NCBI RefSeq assembly: GCF_003663945.1
Contig: NZ_RCCH01000001.1
Span: forward strand, 310,001-374,000
DNA: 64,000 nucleotides
Direction: 5' to 3'
DNA from: Lacinutrix venerupis
GTDB lineage: Bacteria > Bacteroidota > Bacteroidia > Flavobacteriales > Flavobacteriaceae
Part shown: positions 45,811 through 57,500 of the stretch, piece by piece
Numbering within the stretch: the stretch's first letter is position 1
Layout of the letters: every line of letters starts with the position of its first letter
The notes under the pieces: model-generated
Told to the model about the DNA's origin: nothing
The model's database searches: none
The model's input: only the letters and a program-made list of their open reading frames with translations
Program-made: the position numbers and the translations under genes

Positions 45811-46773
45811 TTATTTTTGGTCTTCTATTTCATTTCCTTCTGCATCGTAACGTTTTGGTTTTTTTCCGAATAAAGAAAAATGTACATAACGCTTAGGATT
45901 TAATTTCATGTCTTGAAGTAACTCTTCCATTTGGTTTGATGCTCCTGAAAGGTTTTTATAAAGCTCATCGTCTTTTAATAGCTTTCCTATAGATCCTTCT
46001 CCATTTTCTACACTTGCTATTAAATTATCGAATTTTTTAATTGTTGATTGTAAATCTTCTACAGTTTTAGCAATATCTACTTGTGCCATTTTATCTGTCA
46101 TAGTAGAAAGGTTTCCAGAAGTATTTTCAAAATTAGTAATAGTATTATCTAATTTAGATTTGTTGTTATCTATTAAACTGTTTAAAGATTTTGCTGTAGC
46201 ATTAAAACTAGAAACTGTTGCATTTAAACTAGCTATACTATTTTTTAAATCTTGTTGTGCTTTGGCATCAAAAGCATTATTGAAACCTACTAAAAGCGTA
46301 TCGGTTTCACTCATTACTTTTTCTATTTTTTCTTGTAAAGGTGTAAGGCGCTCGTTAACAAGTTCCATCATACCTTCTTTGACTTGACTTTTTAGGTAGT
46401 CTCCATCTTCTGCATTTGCAGCATTATCATAAGCTGGTATAATTTGTACAGCTTTTCCACCAATAAATCCATTTTGAAATAATTCGGCTTTACTATTTTT
46501 CGAAAATTTAAATTTTGTGTCAATATCCATTTTAACAACTAAAACTCCAGAACTTTCATCTTCAAAATAAATATCTAAAACTTTACCAACTATGTATCCG
46601 TTAATTGTTACGGGAGTTGAAGGTGTTAAACCTTCTACATTATCGTATTTAGCATAAACAATAATAGAATCGTCTAATAAGTTTTTACCTTTTAGGTAAC
46701 TAAAACCAAAAATAAATAATAAAATTCCTGTTATGGCTAGTATGGCTGTTTTTACTTCTCTAGTAATTTTCAA
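45811..46773 (-). CDS. MlaD-like MCE-domain phospholipid transport protein
   Basis: 320 residues. One N-terminal membrane helix (about 9-25, VKTAILAITGILLFIFGFSYL) leads into an MCE/MlaD domain (about 35-120) with KYDNVEGLTPSTPVTINGYIVGKV and AELFQNGFIGGKAVQII. A long alpha-helical coiled-coil tail follows (about 125-290), rich in Asn, Ser and Lys heptads. MCE proteins form hexameric channels that carry lipids between membranes. The start codon is TTG. The ATPase and permease partners are not adjacent. Confidence 0.92.
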   Translation of the reverse strand: MKITREVKTAILAITGILLFIFGFSYLKGKNLLDDSIIVYAKYDNVEGLTPSTPVTINGYIVGKVLDIYFEDESSGVLVVKMDIDTKFKFSKNSKAELFQNGFIGGKAVQIIPAYDNAANAEDGDYLKSQVKEGMMELVNERLTPLQEKIEKVMSETDTLLVGFNNAFDAKAQQDLKNSIASLNATVSSFNATAKSLNSLIDNNKSKLDNTITNFENTSGNLSTMTDKMAQVDIAKTVEDLQSTIKKFDNLIASVENGEGSIGKLLKDDELYKNLSGASNQMEELLQDMKLNPKRYVHFSLFGKKPKRYDAEGNEIEDQK

Positions 46774-46826
46774 AATATATAAGTTTGATTTGGAACAAAA
46801 ATAAAATAAATATATTCAATATAGCT

Positions 46827-47933
46827 TTATTTAGAACCACTATTTAAAGCTTTTTGTAAACTTATACGCTCTCCATTGCGATAGGCTACAATAAATGCGC
46901 TATTAAATCCTTTTTTTCTGGCTTCTTTTTGCATTTCTTGAATTTTATTAATGTCTGAAGTATAACCATAATAATATTTATATAACTTACCTTCTTTATC
47001 TCTAGACACTTCTTGTAAACCTTTAAAGTTATATGGTTTTGGCTCTAATTTTTTAGACGCTGCAGCTATTTGTACTTTAAATATAGTATTAGGTATAATT
47101 TTTTCTTCAGAAGAAATAACATTATTTTCTTCAGTAATATATTCTGTATCTACAAAATTTAACTCTACACTTTTTTTATAAGCAAGAATTGCTTTTGCCA
47201 TAGCATTTGCTAAATCTGTTTGTCCGTTTTTAGAATTTAAATATTTACCTTCTGAAGTGTTAGTTATAAAACCTGTTTCTACTAAAACACTAGGCATAAC
47301 TGTTTGGTGTAATACTATAAAACCAGCTTGTTTTACTCCTCTATTTTTGCGTTTAAGCTTCTCTGTAAAATTCTTTTGAATTAAACTAGCTAATTGTATA
47401 CTCTGGTCTAAATAAGCTTCTTGCATAAGCGTTAAACCAATAAAAGACTCTGGTGAATTTGGGTCGAAACCATTATAATTATGCTCGTAATCTTCTTCCA
47501 TAAAAATTACTGCATTTTCTGCTTTGGCTACATCAAAATTTGTACTATTTCTATGTACTCCTAAAACATAAGTTTCAGATCCGTATGCTTGAGAGGTATG
47601 CGCATTACAGTGAACAGATACAAATAAGTCTGCATTTGCATCGTTAGCAATTTTTCCTCGTTTAAATAAATCTATAAAGACATCTGTTTTTCTAGTGTAT
47701 ACAACTTTAATGTCTTTATTTTTTTCAAGTTCTTTACCTACTGCTAATACTATTTTTAAAGCAATATCTTTTTCTGTATAACCATATTTAGATGGTTTTC
47801 CAGGATCTTTTCCACCATGTCCAGCATCTAAAACGACAATAAATTTATCGGATTTAGATTGTGCAGTAGCAGATAGCGATACTGTTAATGTTATTATAAT
47901 TAATACGAAAAATATTCTTAGTCTCGTTTGCAT
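46827..47933 (-). CDS. N-acetylmuramoyl-L-alanine amidase with SPOR-like C terminus
   Basis: 368 residues with a signal peptide (about 1-24). The Amidase_3 domain (about 30-250) shows the zinc residues in VLDAGHGGKDPG, YTEKDIALKIV with a ligand Glu, SVHCNAHTS, and VLVETGFITN with the catalytic Glu. The C-terminal region (about 285-360, KVQIAAASKKLEPKPYNF) resembles a SPOR peptidoglycan-binding domain. It cleaves peptide side chains from peptidoglycan in the periplasm, probably at the septum. It is divergent from lptD across 88 bases. Confidence 0.93.
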   Translation of the reverse strand: MQTRLRIFFVLIIITLTVSLSATAQSKSDKFIVVLDAGHGGKDPGKPSKYGYTEKDIALKIVLAVGKELEKNKDIKVVYTRKTDVFIDLFKRGKIANDANADLFVSVHCNAHTSQAYGSETYVLGVHRNSTNFDVAKAENAVIFMEEDYEHNYNGFDPNSPESFIGLTLMQEAYLDQSIQLASLIQKNFTEKLKRKNRGVKQAGFIVLHQTVMPSVLVETGFITNTSEGKYLNSKNGQTDLANAMAKAILAYKKSVELNFVDTEYITEENNVISSEEKIIPNTIFKVQIAAASKKLEPKPYNFKGLQEVSRDKEGKLYKYYYGYTSDINKIQEMQKEARKKGFNSAFIVAYRNGERISLQKALNSGSK

Positions 47934-48016
47934 AGTATTATAACCAATTTTACAGGTGTTTTAGTATGGATTTATAAATTATATGATAATGATAAATTAA
48001 TCATAAAAAATATATG

Positions 48017-48024
48017 TAATTTTG
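48017..48024 (+). promoter_or_regulatory. lptD -7 promoter box TAATTTTG
   Basis: Exact TAnnTTTG match on the plus strand in the gap between the divergent amidase gene and lptD. It contains the TTG (48022-48024) that opens the longest lptD reading frame, so transcription would begin after that codon. No clear -33 TTTG is seen. Confidence 0.5.
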
Positions 48025-48072
48025 GCAATTCAAAAACCGAGCCATACTTTAGCAAAAATACACACAAAAGCG

Positions 48073-50802
48073 TTGCATACAAATAGAATTCATATACTTT
48101 TTGCCCTAAGTTTTACAGTGTTTATCAACACTCTTAGCTTTGCTCAAATTAAAGACGGTGATGATAAAAGCATCGAGATACCTAAGAGTGAAGACCTAGA
48201 AACTGTTTCTCCTCCAACAAAAACGGAGGATACAATTGTTATTCCTAAAGAAGAACTAACTACTATAATAGAATCTGACTCTACAAAAACGGATTCTACA
48301 AAAACAAAACCAGCACTTTTACAAGGTACAGTATCTTACACAGCTCAAGACTATAATACATTTAATAGAAAAGAACAAAAAATGTATTTATATAATGAAG
48401 CTAAAGTAAATTACCTTGATATGGAAATTACTGCAGGAACTATTGTTATAGATTATAGTAAAAATTTAATATATGCAGGAAGAGTAAAAGATACTGCAGG
48501 AGAATTTGCACAAAGACCAGTATTTAAGCAAGGTGAAAATATTGTAGAACCAGATTCTATAATTTTTAATTTTAAAAATAAAAAAGCTATAATTTTTAAT
48601 TCTAATACAGAGCAACAAGGAATGAAAATTAGATCTGAGCGTTCTAAAAAAGAAAATGACTCGGTTTATTTTTTAAACAAAATGCGTATTACAACAGCTG
48701 AAAGTGAAGAAGATCCTGAATATTATTTTATGATTGATAAAGCTAAGCTTGTTCCAAATAAAAAAATTGTAGCTAGCACAGCACAAATGTTTATTTACGA
48801 TGTTCCTACACCTATTATAGTACCATTTGCATTTTTTCCTTTAAGTAAAAAACAAACTTCGGGTGTAATTTTCCCTAGTTTTGGAGAACAAAATGATCGT
48901 GGTTATTTTTTACAAAATGGTGGTTACTACTTTGCTATAAGCGATTATTTAGATTTGGCTGTTTTAGGAGATTACTATACAAATGGTAGTTATGGCTTAA
49001 GAATAGAAAATAATTATAAAAAGCGTTATAAATATAATGGTAGATTTGGTTTTAGATACGAGAATATTATAAATAGCGAACGTGGTTTCCCAGATTACGC
49101 TAAAAGTACAATCTATAATTTACGTTGGTCTCATTCTCAAGACACTAAATCTAATCCAAATTCAAGATTTTCTGCTTCTGTAAACTTAGGTAGTAGTAAC
49201 TATTACCAACAATCTCAAAATCAAGTTAATACTGCTAGTTTTTTAAATAATACATTAGCATCTTCTGTATCATATTCAAAAACTTTTGAAGGCGAGCCAC
49301 AAATAAACATGAGTTTAACAGCAACGCACTCACAAAACACACAAACAGAAGAAATTAACTTAACACTACCAACACTTCAAGCTAGTGTTGGGCGTGTATA
49401 TCCTTTTGCGCCAAAAGTTGGCTCTAAAAAAGGGATTATTCAAAATATAAACTTGCAATATAGTGTAAGAGCAGAAAATAGAATTCAAACCACAGATTCG
49501 TTGTTCTTTAAAAGCGAAATGTTTGACGACGCTAAAATTGGAATGAGACATTCAATACCTGTAACTACAAACTTTAAACTTTTTAATTACTTTAGTTTAA
49601 GTGCAAATGCAAATTTCGACGAAACTTGGACTTTAAATACTATAAATAGGTATTATGATAGTGAAAATAGCGAAACCGTAACAGAAGATATTACAGGTTT
49701 CGATTCTTATAGAACATACAATTTTGGTGCAAGTTTAGGAACTACAATTTATGGACAATTTAATTTTGAAAAGGAAGGTCAAGACAAAAAAATAAAAGCC
49801 ATAAGGCATGTTATGCGACCAAGTATAAGTTATAATGTTAATCCTGCCTTTGATAGATATTATGACTCTTATGAGGTTACCGATATTAATGGAGAAACCT
49901 TACGTGAAGATGAATATTCACGATTTGAAGGAGGTTTATATGGTGCTCCAAATAAAACCTACTCTAGCTCTATAGGTTTATCGCTTAGTAATAATATTGA
50001 AGCAAAAGTAAGAGATAAGGATAGCACACAAACCGAGCCTAAAAAAATAACAATATTAAACAACTTAAATTTTTCTACTTCTTACAATTTAGCAGGAGAT
50101 TCTCTAAGGTTTAGTCCGGTTAGAATGAGTGGAGGAACACAGCTATTTGATAATAAAATGAATGTTAATTTTGGTGCAACTTTAGATCCATACGCACTAG
50201 ATAATAACAACAACAAAGTAGATGAATTTAATATAAATAACGGAGGAAGTTTATTTAGGTTAACAAGTGCAAACCTTACTTTAGGATACAGCTTAAACAG
50301 TAAGGGTAACGAAAGAAAATCTAATACCAGCGAGCGTAGTAGAAACGAAACTTTAGATAGTGGTGGTCGTGATGATGATTTATTTGGTAGATCTCAAGAC
50401 TTTGCAGACCAACGTTATCTTGATGAAGATGATGATAAAGAGGAAGAAATGGGCGATCTATACAACTATGGTATTCCATGGAGTTTACGCTTAGCATATG
50501 CTGTAAATTACTCTAATTCACAACGCCAAAACGAAATATCATCGCATTCTTTAATGTTTTCTGGAGATATTGAAATTTCTCCAAAATGGAGCATTGGTGC
50601 ATCATCTGGTTACGATTTTAAAAATCAAGGTTTTTCTTATACACAACTTCGTTTTGCGAGGGATTTACTTAGTTGGCGTATGAATTTTAGTTGGATACCT
50701 TTTAGCGATAGAAGTTCTTGGAATTTCTTTATAGGTATAAAATCTAGTATATTAAAAGATTTAAAATACGAAAAACGCCTTCAGCCAGATCAACAACTTT
50801 AA
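48073..50802 (+). CDS. lptD: LPS-assembly outer-membrane protein LptD-like (OstA)
   Basis: About 909 residues. A signal peptide (IHILFALSFTVFINTLSFAQ) precedes an OstA/LptA-like domain (about 80-230, NEAKVNYLDMEITAGTIVIDY, GRVKDTAG). A large LptD beta-barrel follows (IIVPFAFFPLSKKQTSGVIFP, GYFLQNGGYYFAISDY, and a C-terminal run of aromatic strands). It inserts LPS into the outer leaflet. The longest frame opens at TTG 48022, but that codon lies inside a perfect promoter box. I therefore prefer TTG 48073, which puts the signal peptide at the N terminus. Confidence 0.85.
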   Translation: MHTNRIHILFALSFTVFINTLSFAQIKDGDDKSIEIPKSEDLETVSPPTKTEDTIVIPKEELTTIIESDSTKTDSTKTKPALLQGTVSYTAQDYNTFNRKEQKMYLYNEAKVNYLDMEITAGTIVIDYSKNLIYAGRVKDTAGEFAQRPVFKQGENIVEPDSIIFNFKNKKAIIFNSNTEQQGMKIRSERSKKENDSVYFLNKMRITTAESEEDPEYYFMIDKAKLVPNKKIVASTAQMFIYDVPTPIIVPFAFFPLSKKQTSGVIFPSFGEQNDRGYFLQNGGYYFAISDYLDLAVLGDYYTNGSYGLRIENNYKKRYKYNGRFGFRYENIINSERGFPDYAKSTIYNLRWSHSQDTKSNPNSRFSASVNLGSSNYYQQSQNQVNTASFLNNTLASSVSYSKTFEGEPQINMSLTATHSQNTQTEEINLTLPTLQASVGRVYPFAPKVGSKKGIIQNINLQYSVRAENRIQTTDSLFFKSEMFDDAKIGMRHSIPVTTNFKLFNYFSLSANANFDETWTLNTINRYYDSENSETVTEDITGFDSYRTYNFGASLGTTIYGQFNFEKEGQDKKIKAIRHVMRPSISYNVNPAFDRYYDSYEVTDINGETLREDEYSRFEGGLYGAPNKTYSSSIGLSLSNNIEAKVRDKDSTQTEPKKITILNNLNFSTSYNLAGDSLRFSPVRMSGGTQLFDNKMNVNFGATLDPYALDNNNNKVDEFNINNGGSLFRLTSANLTLGYSLNSKGNERKSNTSERSRNETLDSGGRDDDLFGRSQDFADQRYLDEDDDKEEEMGDLYNYGIPWSLRLAYAVNYSNSQRQNEISSHSLMFSGDIEISPKWSIGASSGYDFKNQGFSYTQLRFARDLLSWRMNFSWIPFSDRSSWNFFIGIKSSILKDLKYEKRLQPDQQL

Positions 50803-50857
50803 TTTACAATTTCTAAAGTGTTGCTCCATTTTATAATATTAAATTAATAAGTTTTAT

Positions 50858-51241
50858 ATGAAAAAAATAATAACTACAACACAAGCTCCTGCTCCTATTG
50901 GACCATACAATCAAGCTGTTTTAAGTGGAAATACTTTATATACCTCTGGACAAATTGCTTTGCATCCAGAAACTGGAGAATTGGTTTTAGATGACATTAC
51001 TAAAGAAACAACACAAGTAATGGAAAATATGAAAGCCGTTTTAAAAGCTGCAGATATGACTTTTGATAATGTAATTAAATCTTCAATATTTATAAGTGAT
51101 ATGAATAATTTTGCAGCAATAAACGAAGTCTACGGCAAGTATTTTAATGAAGCTACTGCTCCTGCTCGAGAAACAGTAGAGGTTGCTAATTTGCCTAAAT
51201 TTGTAAATGTAGAAATAAGCATGATTGCAGTTAAAGAATAA
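50858..51241 (+). CDS. ridA: RidA-family enamine/imine deaminase
   Basis: 127 residues, a full-length YjgF/YER057c/UK114 protein. Features are TTQAPAPIGPYNQAVLSGNTLYTSGQI near the N terminus, VIKSSIFISDMNNFAAINEVY, and the active-site stretch APARETVEVANLPKFVNVEISMIA, with the substrate-carboxylate Arg near residue 105. It hydrolyses reactive 2-aminoacrylate formed by PLP enzymes. It ends at a strong terminator. Confidence 0.95.
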   Translation: MKKIITTTQAPAPIGPYNQAVLSGNTLYTSGQIALHPETGELVLDDITKETTQVMENMKAVLKAADMTFDNVIKSSIFISDMNNFAAINEVYGKYFNEATAPARETVEVANLPKFVNVEISMIAVKE

Positions 51242-51247
51242 TTAAAT

Positions 51248-51286
51248 AAGTCCTGTTAAGTAAAAATTTAACAGGACTTTTTTTTT
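51248..51286 (+). terminator. ridA intrinsic terminator
   Basis: AAGTCCTGTTAA, an eight-base AT-rich loop and TTAACAGGACTT form a perfect 12-pair stem followed by a run of T, seven bases after the stop codon. Confidence 0.93.
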
Positions 51287-51301
51287 GTATAAAATGCAAA
51301 A

Positions 51302-52159
51302 TTATTTATTTGTATGAAATTTAACTAAACCTTCAATAGGACGTCTTTCAAAATTACCAACTTTAAAATTTAACTCCTTTGCTACTTCTTTTATTTCATC
51401 TTGACAGAAATAAGCAATAGATCCTGCAAAATGAACAGGAACTGTTTTTAATTCTTCTTTAAATTGAAGGATCATGTTTTTTGCAAACAAACGAAATCCA
51501 CTCTTTATTAACTTGTTAACATAACCTGAATCTTTATTTAAAATCATAAATTCTGCAAAACTTGCTAAATAAGCGTTTGGATTTGGCTGCTTGTAAAGAT
51601 TGTATTTAATAAAATCTGCTTGAAGATTATACTTATCTGCAAAAGCTATTTTAATTTCTTCTGGCATATGATTAAAATAGTAATCTCTAATTAATTGCTT
51701 GCCAAAATAGTTTCCAGAAGCATCATCCATTAAAGTATAACCTAATGAACTTACTCGTTGCTCTAATTTTTTACCATCATAATAACTACAATTAGAGCCT
51801 GTTCCTAAAATACAAACTACTGCTGCTTCGTCTGGCGTATTAATAGTTGCAAATACTGCTGCTAAAGTATCTTCGTTAACTTCTACATTAGCATTCGTAA
51901 AAAATTGTTGTAAGACAACTTTTAAAGCTAATTTTGGATTTTCGGTTCCACAACCAGCTCCATAAAAATAAATGTTAGTAACCTTATCTTTATTATTTTT
52001 TAACTCCTTACTTTTTTTTATAGTCTTTCTTAACTTCTTTTCTGAGAGAATTGCCGGATTTAGACCTTTTGTTCTAATTTTTTCTAGTAATTGATTACCA
52101 TTTTCATCTACCGCAATCCAATCGCATTTAGTAGAACCACTATCAACTATTAATATCAT
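51302..52159 (-). CDS. N-acetylglucosamine kinase-like BadF/BadG-type ATPase
   Basis: 285 residues of the ASKHA sugar-kinase fold. PHOSPHATE 1 is LIVDSGSTKCDWIAVDENG. IYFYGAGCGTENPKLA, the phosphate 2 loop VCILGTGSNCSYYDG and SLGYTLMDDASGNYFGKQL follow, and VHFAGSIAYFCQDEI is the adenosine-side motif. It probably phosphorylates GlcNAc or a similar amino sugar salvaged from peptidoglycan, which would suit the GH3 and amidase genes of this window. The substrate is inferred from the family. It is a single gene downstream of gapA. Confidence 0.88.
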   Translation of the reverse strand: MILIVDSGSTKCDWIAVDENGNQLLEKIRTKGLNPAILSEKKLRKTIKKSKELKNNKDKVTNIYFYGAGCGTENPKLALKVVLQQFFTNANVEVNEDTLAAVFATINTPDEAAVVCILGTGSNCSYYDGKKLEQRVSSLGYTLMDDASGNYFGKQLIRDYYFNHMPEEIKIAFADKYNLQADFIKYNLYKQPNPNAYLASFAEFMILNKDSGYVNKLIKSGFRLFAKNMILQFKEELKTVPVHFAGSIAYFCQDEIKEVAKELNFKVGNFERRPIEGLVKFHTNK

Positions 52160-52211
52160 GACTTAAAGTTAGTTTAATTAAAAATACCTAATAGGCTTTA
52201 AATATAATTTA

Positions 52212-52255
52212 TAAAAAAAGCGTAGTTGAAGTTTTTAAATTCTTTGACTACGCTT
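52212..52255 (-). terminator. gapA-pfkA intrinsic terminator
   Basis: On the minus strand AAGCGTAGT pairs with ACTACGCTT in a stem that extends imperfectly around an AT-rich loop, followed by seven T residues. It is 25 bases after the gapA stop. Confidence 0.8.
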
Positions 52256-52279
52256 AAATATCATTAAACAAAAATATGC

Positions 52280-54284
<2,005 letters not shown>

Positions 54285-54475
54285 TTAATTTACTTAGTTT
54301 GAAGCTAAACTAATTAAAGTAAATCAATATAATACTATGGTTTTGTTAAAAATTTGTAGGCATACTTTTACTATAACGTTTTAGTTAGTAAAATTGTTGA
54401 AAAAAGGTTAAAAAGTTGATTACACAACACTTAAAAAGGTTCTAGAAATCTGTTTTTGAAACATAATTATTAGTA

Positions 54476-54505
54476 AAATATCCTAATAATTTTAAAAGGA
54501 TATTG
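54476..54505 (-). terminator. Possible tamB terminator
   Basis: On the minus strand AATATCCT and AGGATATT form an eight-pair stem around a loop of about 12 AT-rich bases, followed by a TTTT run. The low GC content and long loop make it weaker than the other terminators here. It begins four bases before the tamB stop codon region ends. Confidence 0.35.
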
Positions 54506-54509
54506 AATA

Positions 54510-57500
54510 TTATTGCTTCTTTTTAATACCTATTCCTTCTGGTAATGGATTGTCTTTTTCTATAGGTTCTGTTTTTTCTTCGGGAGTAGCTTCTGTAGAT
54601 TCTGTTTCTTGTTTATTAAAGATTTTTCTAAGCAATTCTCCAAATGTATCGAAATCTACAGAGTAAGCAATACCAAGGCCTTGAGTATAACCAATTTCTT
54701 CTCCAAAATTTCTAATACTATTTTCTCTATTAAATACAGTTGCGGTTAATGTTCCTTCTTCATTTAATAAAAAATCTACTTGAACATCACCAGCGATTAC
54801 AGAGTCTGAAGCTCCACCAACTGGCACTCCTACTTTTCCGTTAATTAATACTCGGTCTGTAATTTTGGTTTGAAGCGTAAAACCAACACGATCGTCTGTG
54901 TTGTAATCTGGACGATTTTGGCCTGCTTCATAATTTAATCCTATTTTAATTTTATTGTCGGAATCTGTGAATATTCCATTTATTAAACCATTAATTCTTT
55001 CTGCAATTGTTCCAGATAAATTTATGTCTTGTAATTGCCTATTAAAACTACCTGTAGTTATTAAGTATAGTGCTTGATTATCTATATCTGCTTTAGAATC
55101 TAATCTATAATTTAACTCAGACTTTATTGTAGAACTAGCGTTTGGGAATTCGAATTTAAATTCTGGCTCTGGTCTTTCTAATTTTCCTGTTAAATTAATT
55201 TCTAATTCTACAGGTATGGTTCTATTAATAGGATTATCTAATAAAGGTGATGGATTTGTTCTTGTTTTATAAATGGCTTGTATATTTATTTCTGCATCTA
55301 ATGGATTTCCATTCCAAGCTATTGTACTTTCGTATGGATTTACACTAAATTCTTTTTGTACAATTCCTCCATAAAGGAAATTATATATACCTTCATAAAC
55401 AACAAAATCTCCAAACATTTCAAATTTATCGTTGGTATTAATATTAAATAGTAAACTTCCGTTACCTCGACCTCTTATTGTACTTCCAGATTCTTTATCC
55501 ATTACAATTTCTATTAAGGCATCTTGGGTAACATTTAGGTCGAAAAAGAGTTCTAAACCAGAAATATTTTTTGTTTCTATTTCTATGCCTTCGGATTTGG
55601 CACGTTTTTCTTCTGGAGTTAAAAAATGAATAAAGGAGTTATCTCCAAACGATTCTACATCACTTAACGGTATGTAAAACTCTGTTCCTTTCATTGTTTC
55701 TGCTTCGGCAGTAATATTCAAAGATTCTGTAGGCCCAAATATTTCGGCACTTCCTGAAATAAAGCCTGTACCATAATATAGGGATTCTTCTTGCTCTTTG
55801 GTATCTAAAACTAAAAGTCTATTTGTGTCTATACCTAAATCTAATCGCCAATTTCCAAAGTTTACATGGCTTATTTTACCATCTAAAATTCCTTGTGTGC
55901 CATATTTAACATCGGTAATTTTAATGGTATTGAAGTTAAAATTTTGATTATCTAATGTTACAGAGGACTTTTTATCAAAATCGAAATCTACATTAAGATA
56001 TGGTATTTTTAGTCCTCCATTATCAATTTTTAAATCGCCATTAAAATTTGGTTTTTTTAAATCTCCAATTACCGCTATATTTCCTGTTACGTCTCCTCTA
56101 ATATTACTTAAAACAGGTTCTAAAAGAGGTGATAAAATGTTTATATTAAAGTCGTTAAATCGCAAGTCTACATCAATAGCTGCATTATCACTAGAAACAT
56201 CTATATCTCCAATAGCTTCGAAAGCATTTTTTGTGTCGTTTTTTATTTTAGCCTTTACGGAATAGTTTGTAAGAGATTGATTTCCTTTAATATTAGCATC
56301 AAACGATCCAAAGTATGTTTTATTAATCTCTAAATCGTCTATTGTTATTGAAGAGTTTGGAAGGTAACTTCCATTTTTTTGAAGTAAATCTAATTTACCG
56401 TTTACATTTCCTGCTAAAGATAAACTATCTATTCTAGGTGTAATTTTTGCTAAATCTACATCTTTAAAATTAAGTTTTAAATCTTTATAAGTAGAGTCTC
56501 TAATTACTCCTGCTAGTTTTATTTCTTCATTTTTATGACTTAAAATTAATTGTTCTACATTAAAGTCTCTAAAGTCATTAGCAATTTCAATTTTATTATA
56601 CTTATCTGATGCTTCGTTAAGCCTCCATAAGTTATTTTTAAACTTAACTTCACTTCTTTTAAAGCCTATAACAGAATTATTATTTTCGTTTACTGTATGA
56701 TAAAAACTAAGATTGTACTCATCTGTATTTGTATTACCTCCTTTAAACTCACTTCGCATGTATAAAGTGTCGTTTAAAGTTACGTTAATTAAGTTAAATT
56801 TAGATATGTTATAGAAGTTAGTATTTAAACTATCTATTTCTACAAACGTATTAAATAAAGGGTTTTTATTATCTACTTGCACCTCTATTTCACTTGCAAA
56901 ATAATCTAACCATTCTATTTTAGGTGACTTAAAAGTTAATTTAAATTCTTTTTCGTCTGTTTCTACTCTACCTCTTATATAAGTGTTTTTTCCTAAAACT
57001 ATTTCTGGATAAAATACCTCGACAATTTTATTATAAATTTTAAAATTAAAATCTATATACTGGTCGGTTTCAATAATATTAGGTGACTGGTTTGTGTAAA
57101 CATTTTTTATAGAGTTTTCAAACAAATCTGGAATGTCTTTAAATAAAAACTCTCCCTTCATTGTGCCCTCAATAATATCTGGAGAGTTTACATTAATAAT
57201 ATGTTTTTCTCCTTCAAATGATGATGTTATTGCAAAATCTTCAAAGTAATAATCTTCGGTTTCATTTTTATAACTTGTTTTATTAAAAGATATATTTCCA
57301 ACTGCATCGTCTAAAGTTGTGCCTTTCATTTTCATTTGCACATTACCTTTAAAAAGCGATAGAGAATCTCTAGTGTAAAAATTAAGTTTATTTAAATTAG
57401 CATATTCAACATTTGCAGAAAAATCGAAAGTATTTATTTCTGTAGATAAGTCTGCTAACCCATTAAATTCTAATTTTAAATTAGTATCGTCCGCAACAAG

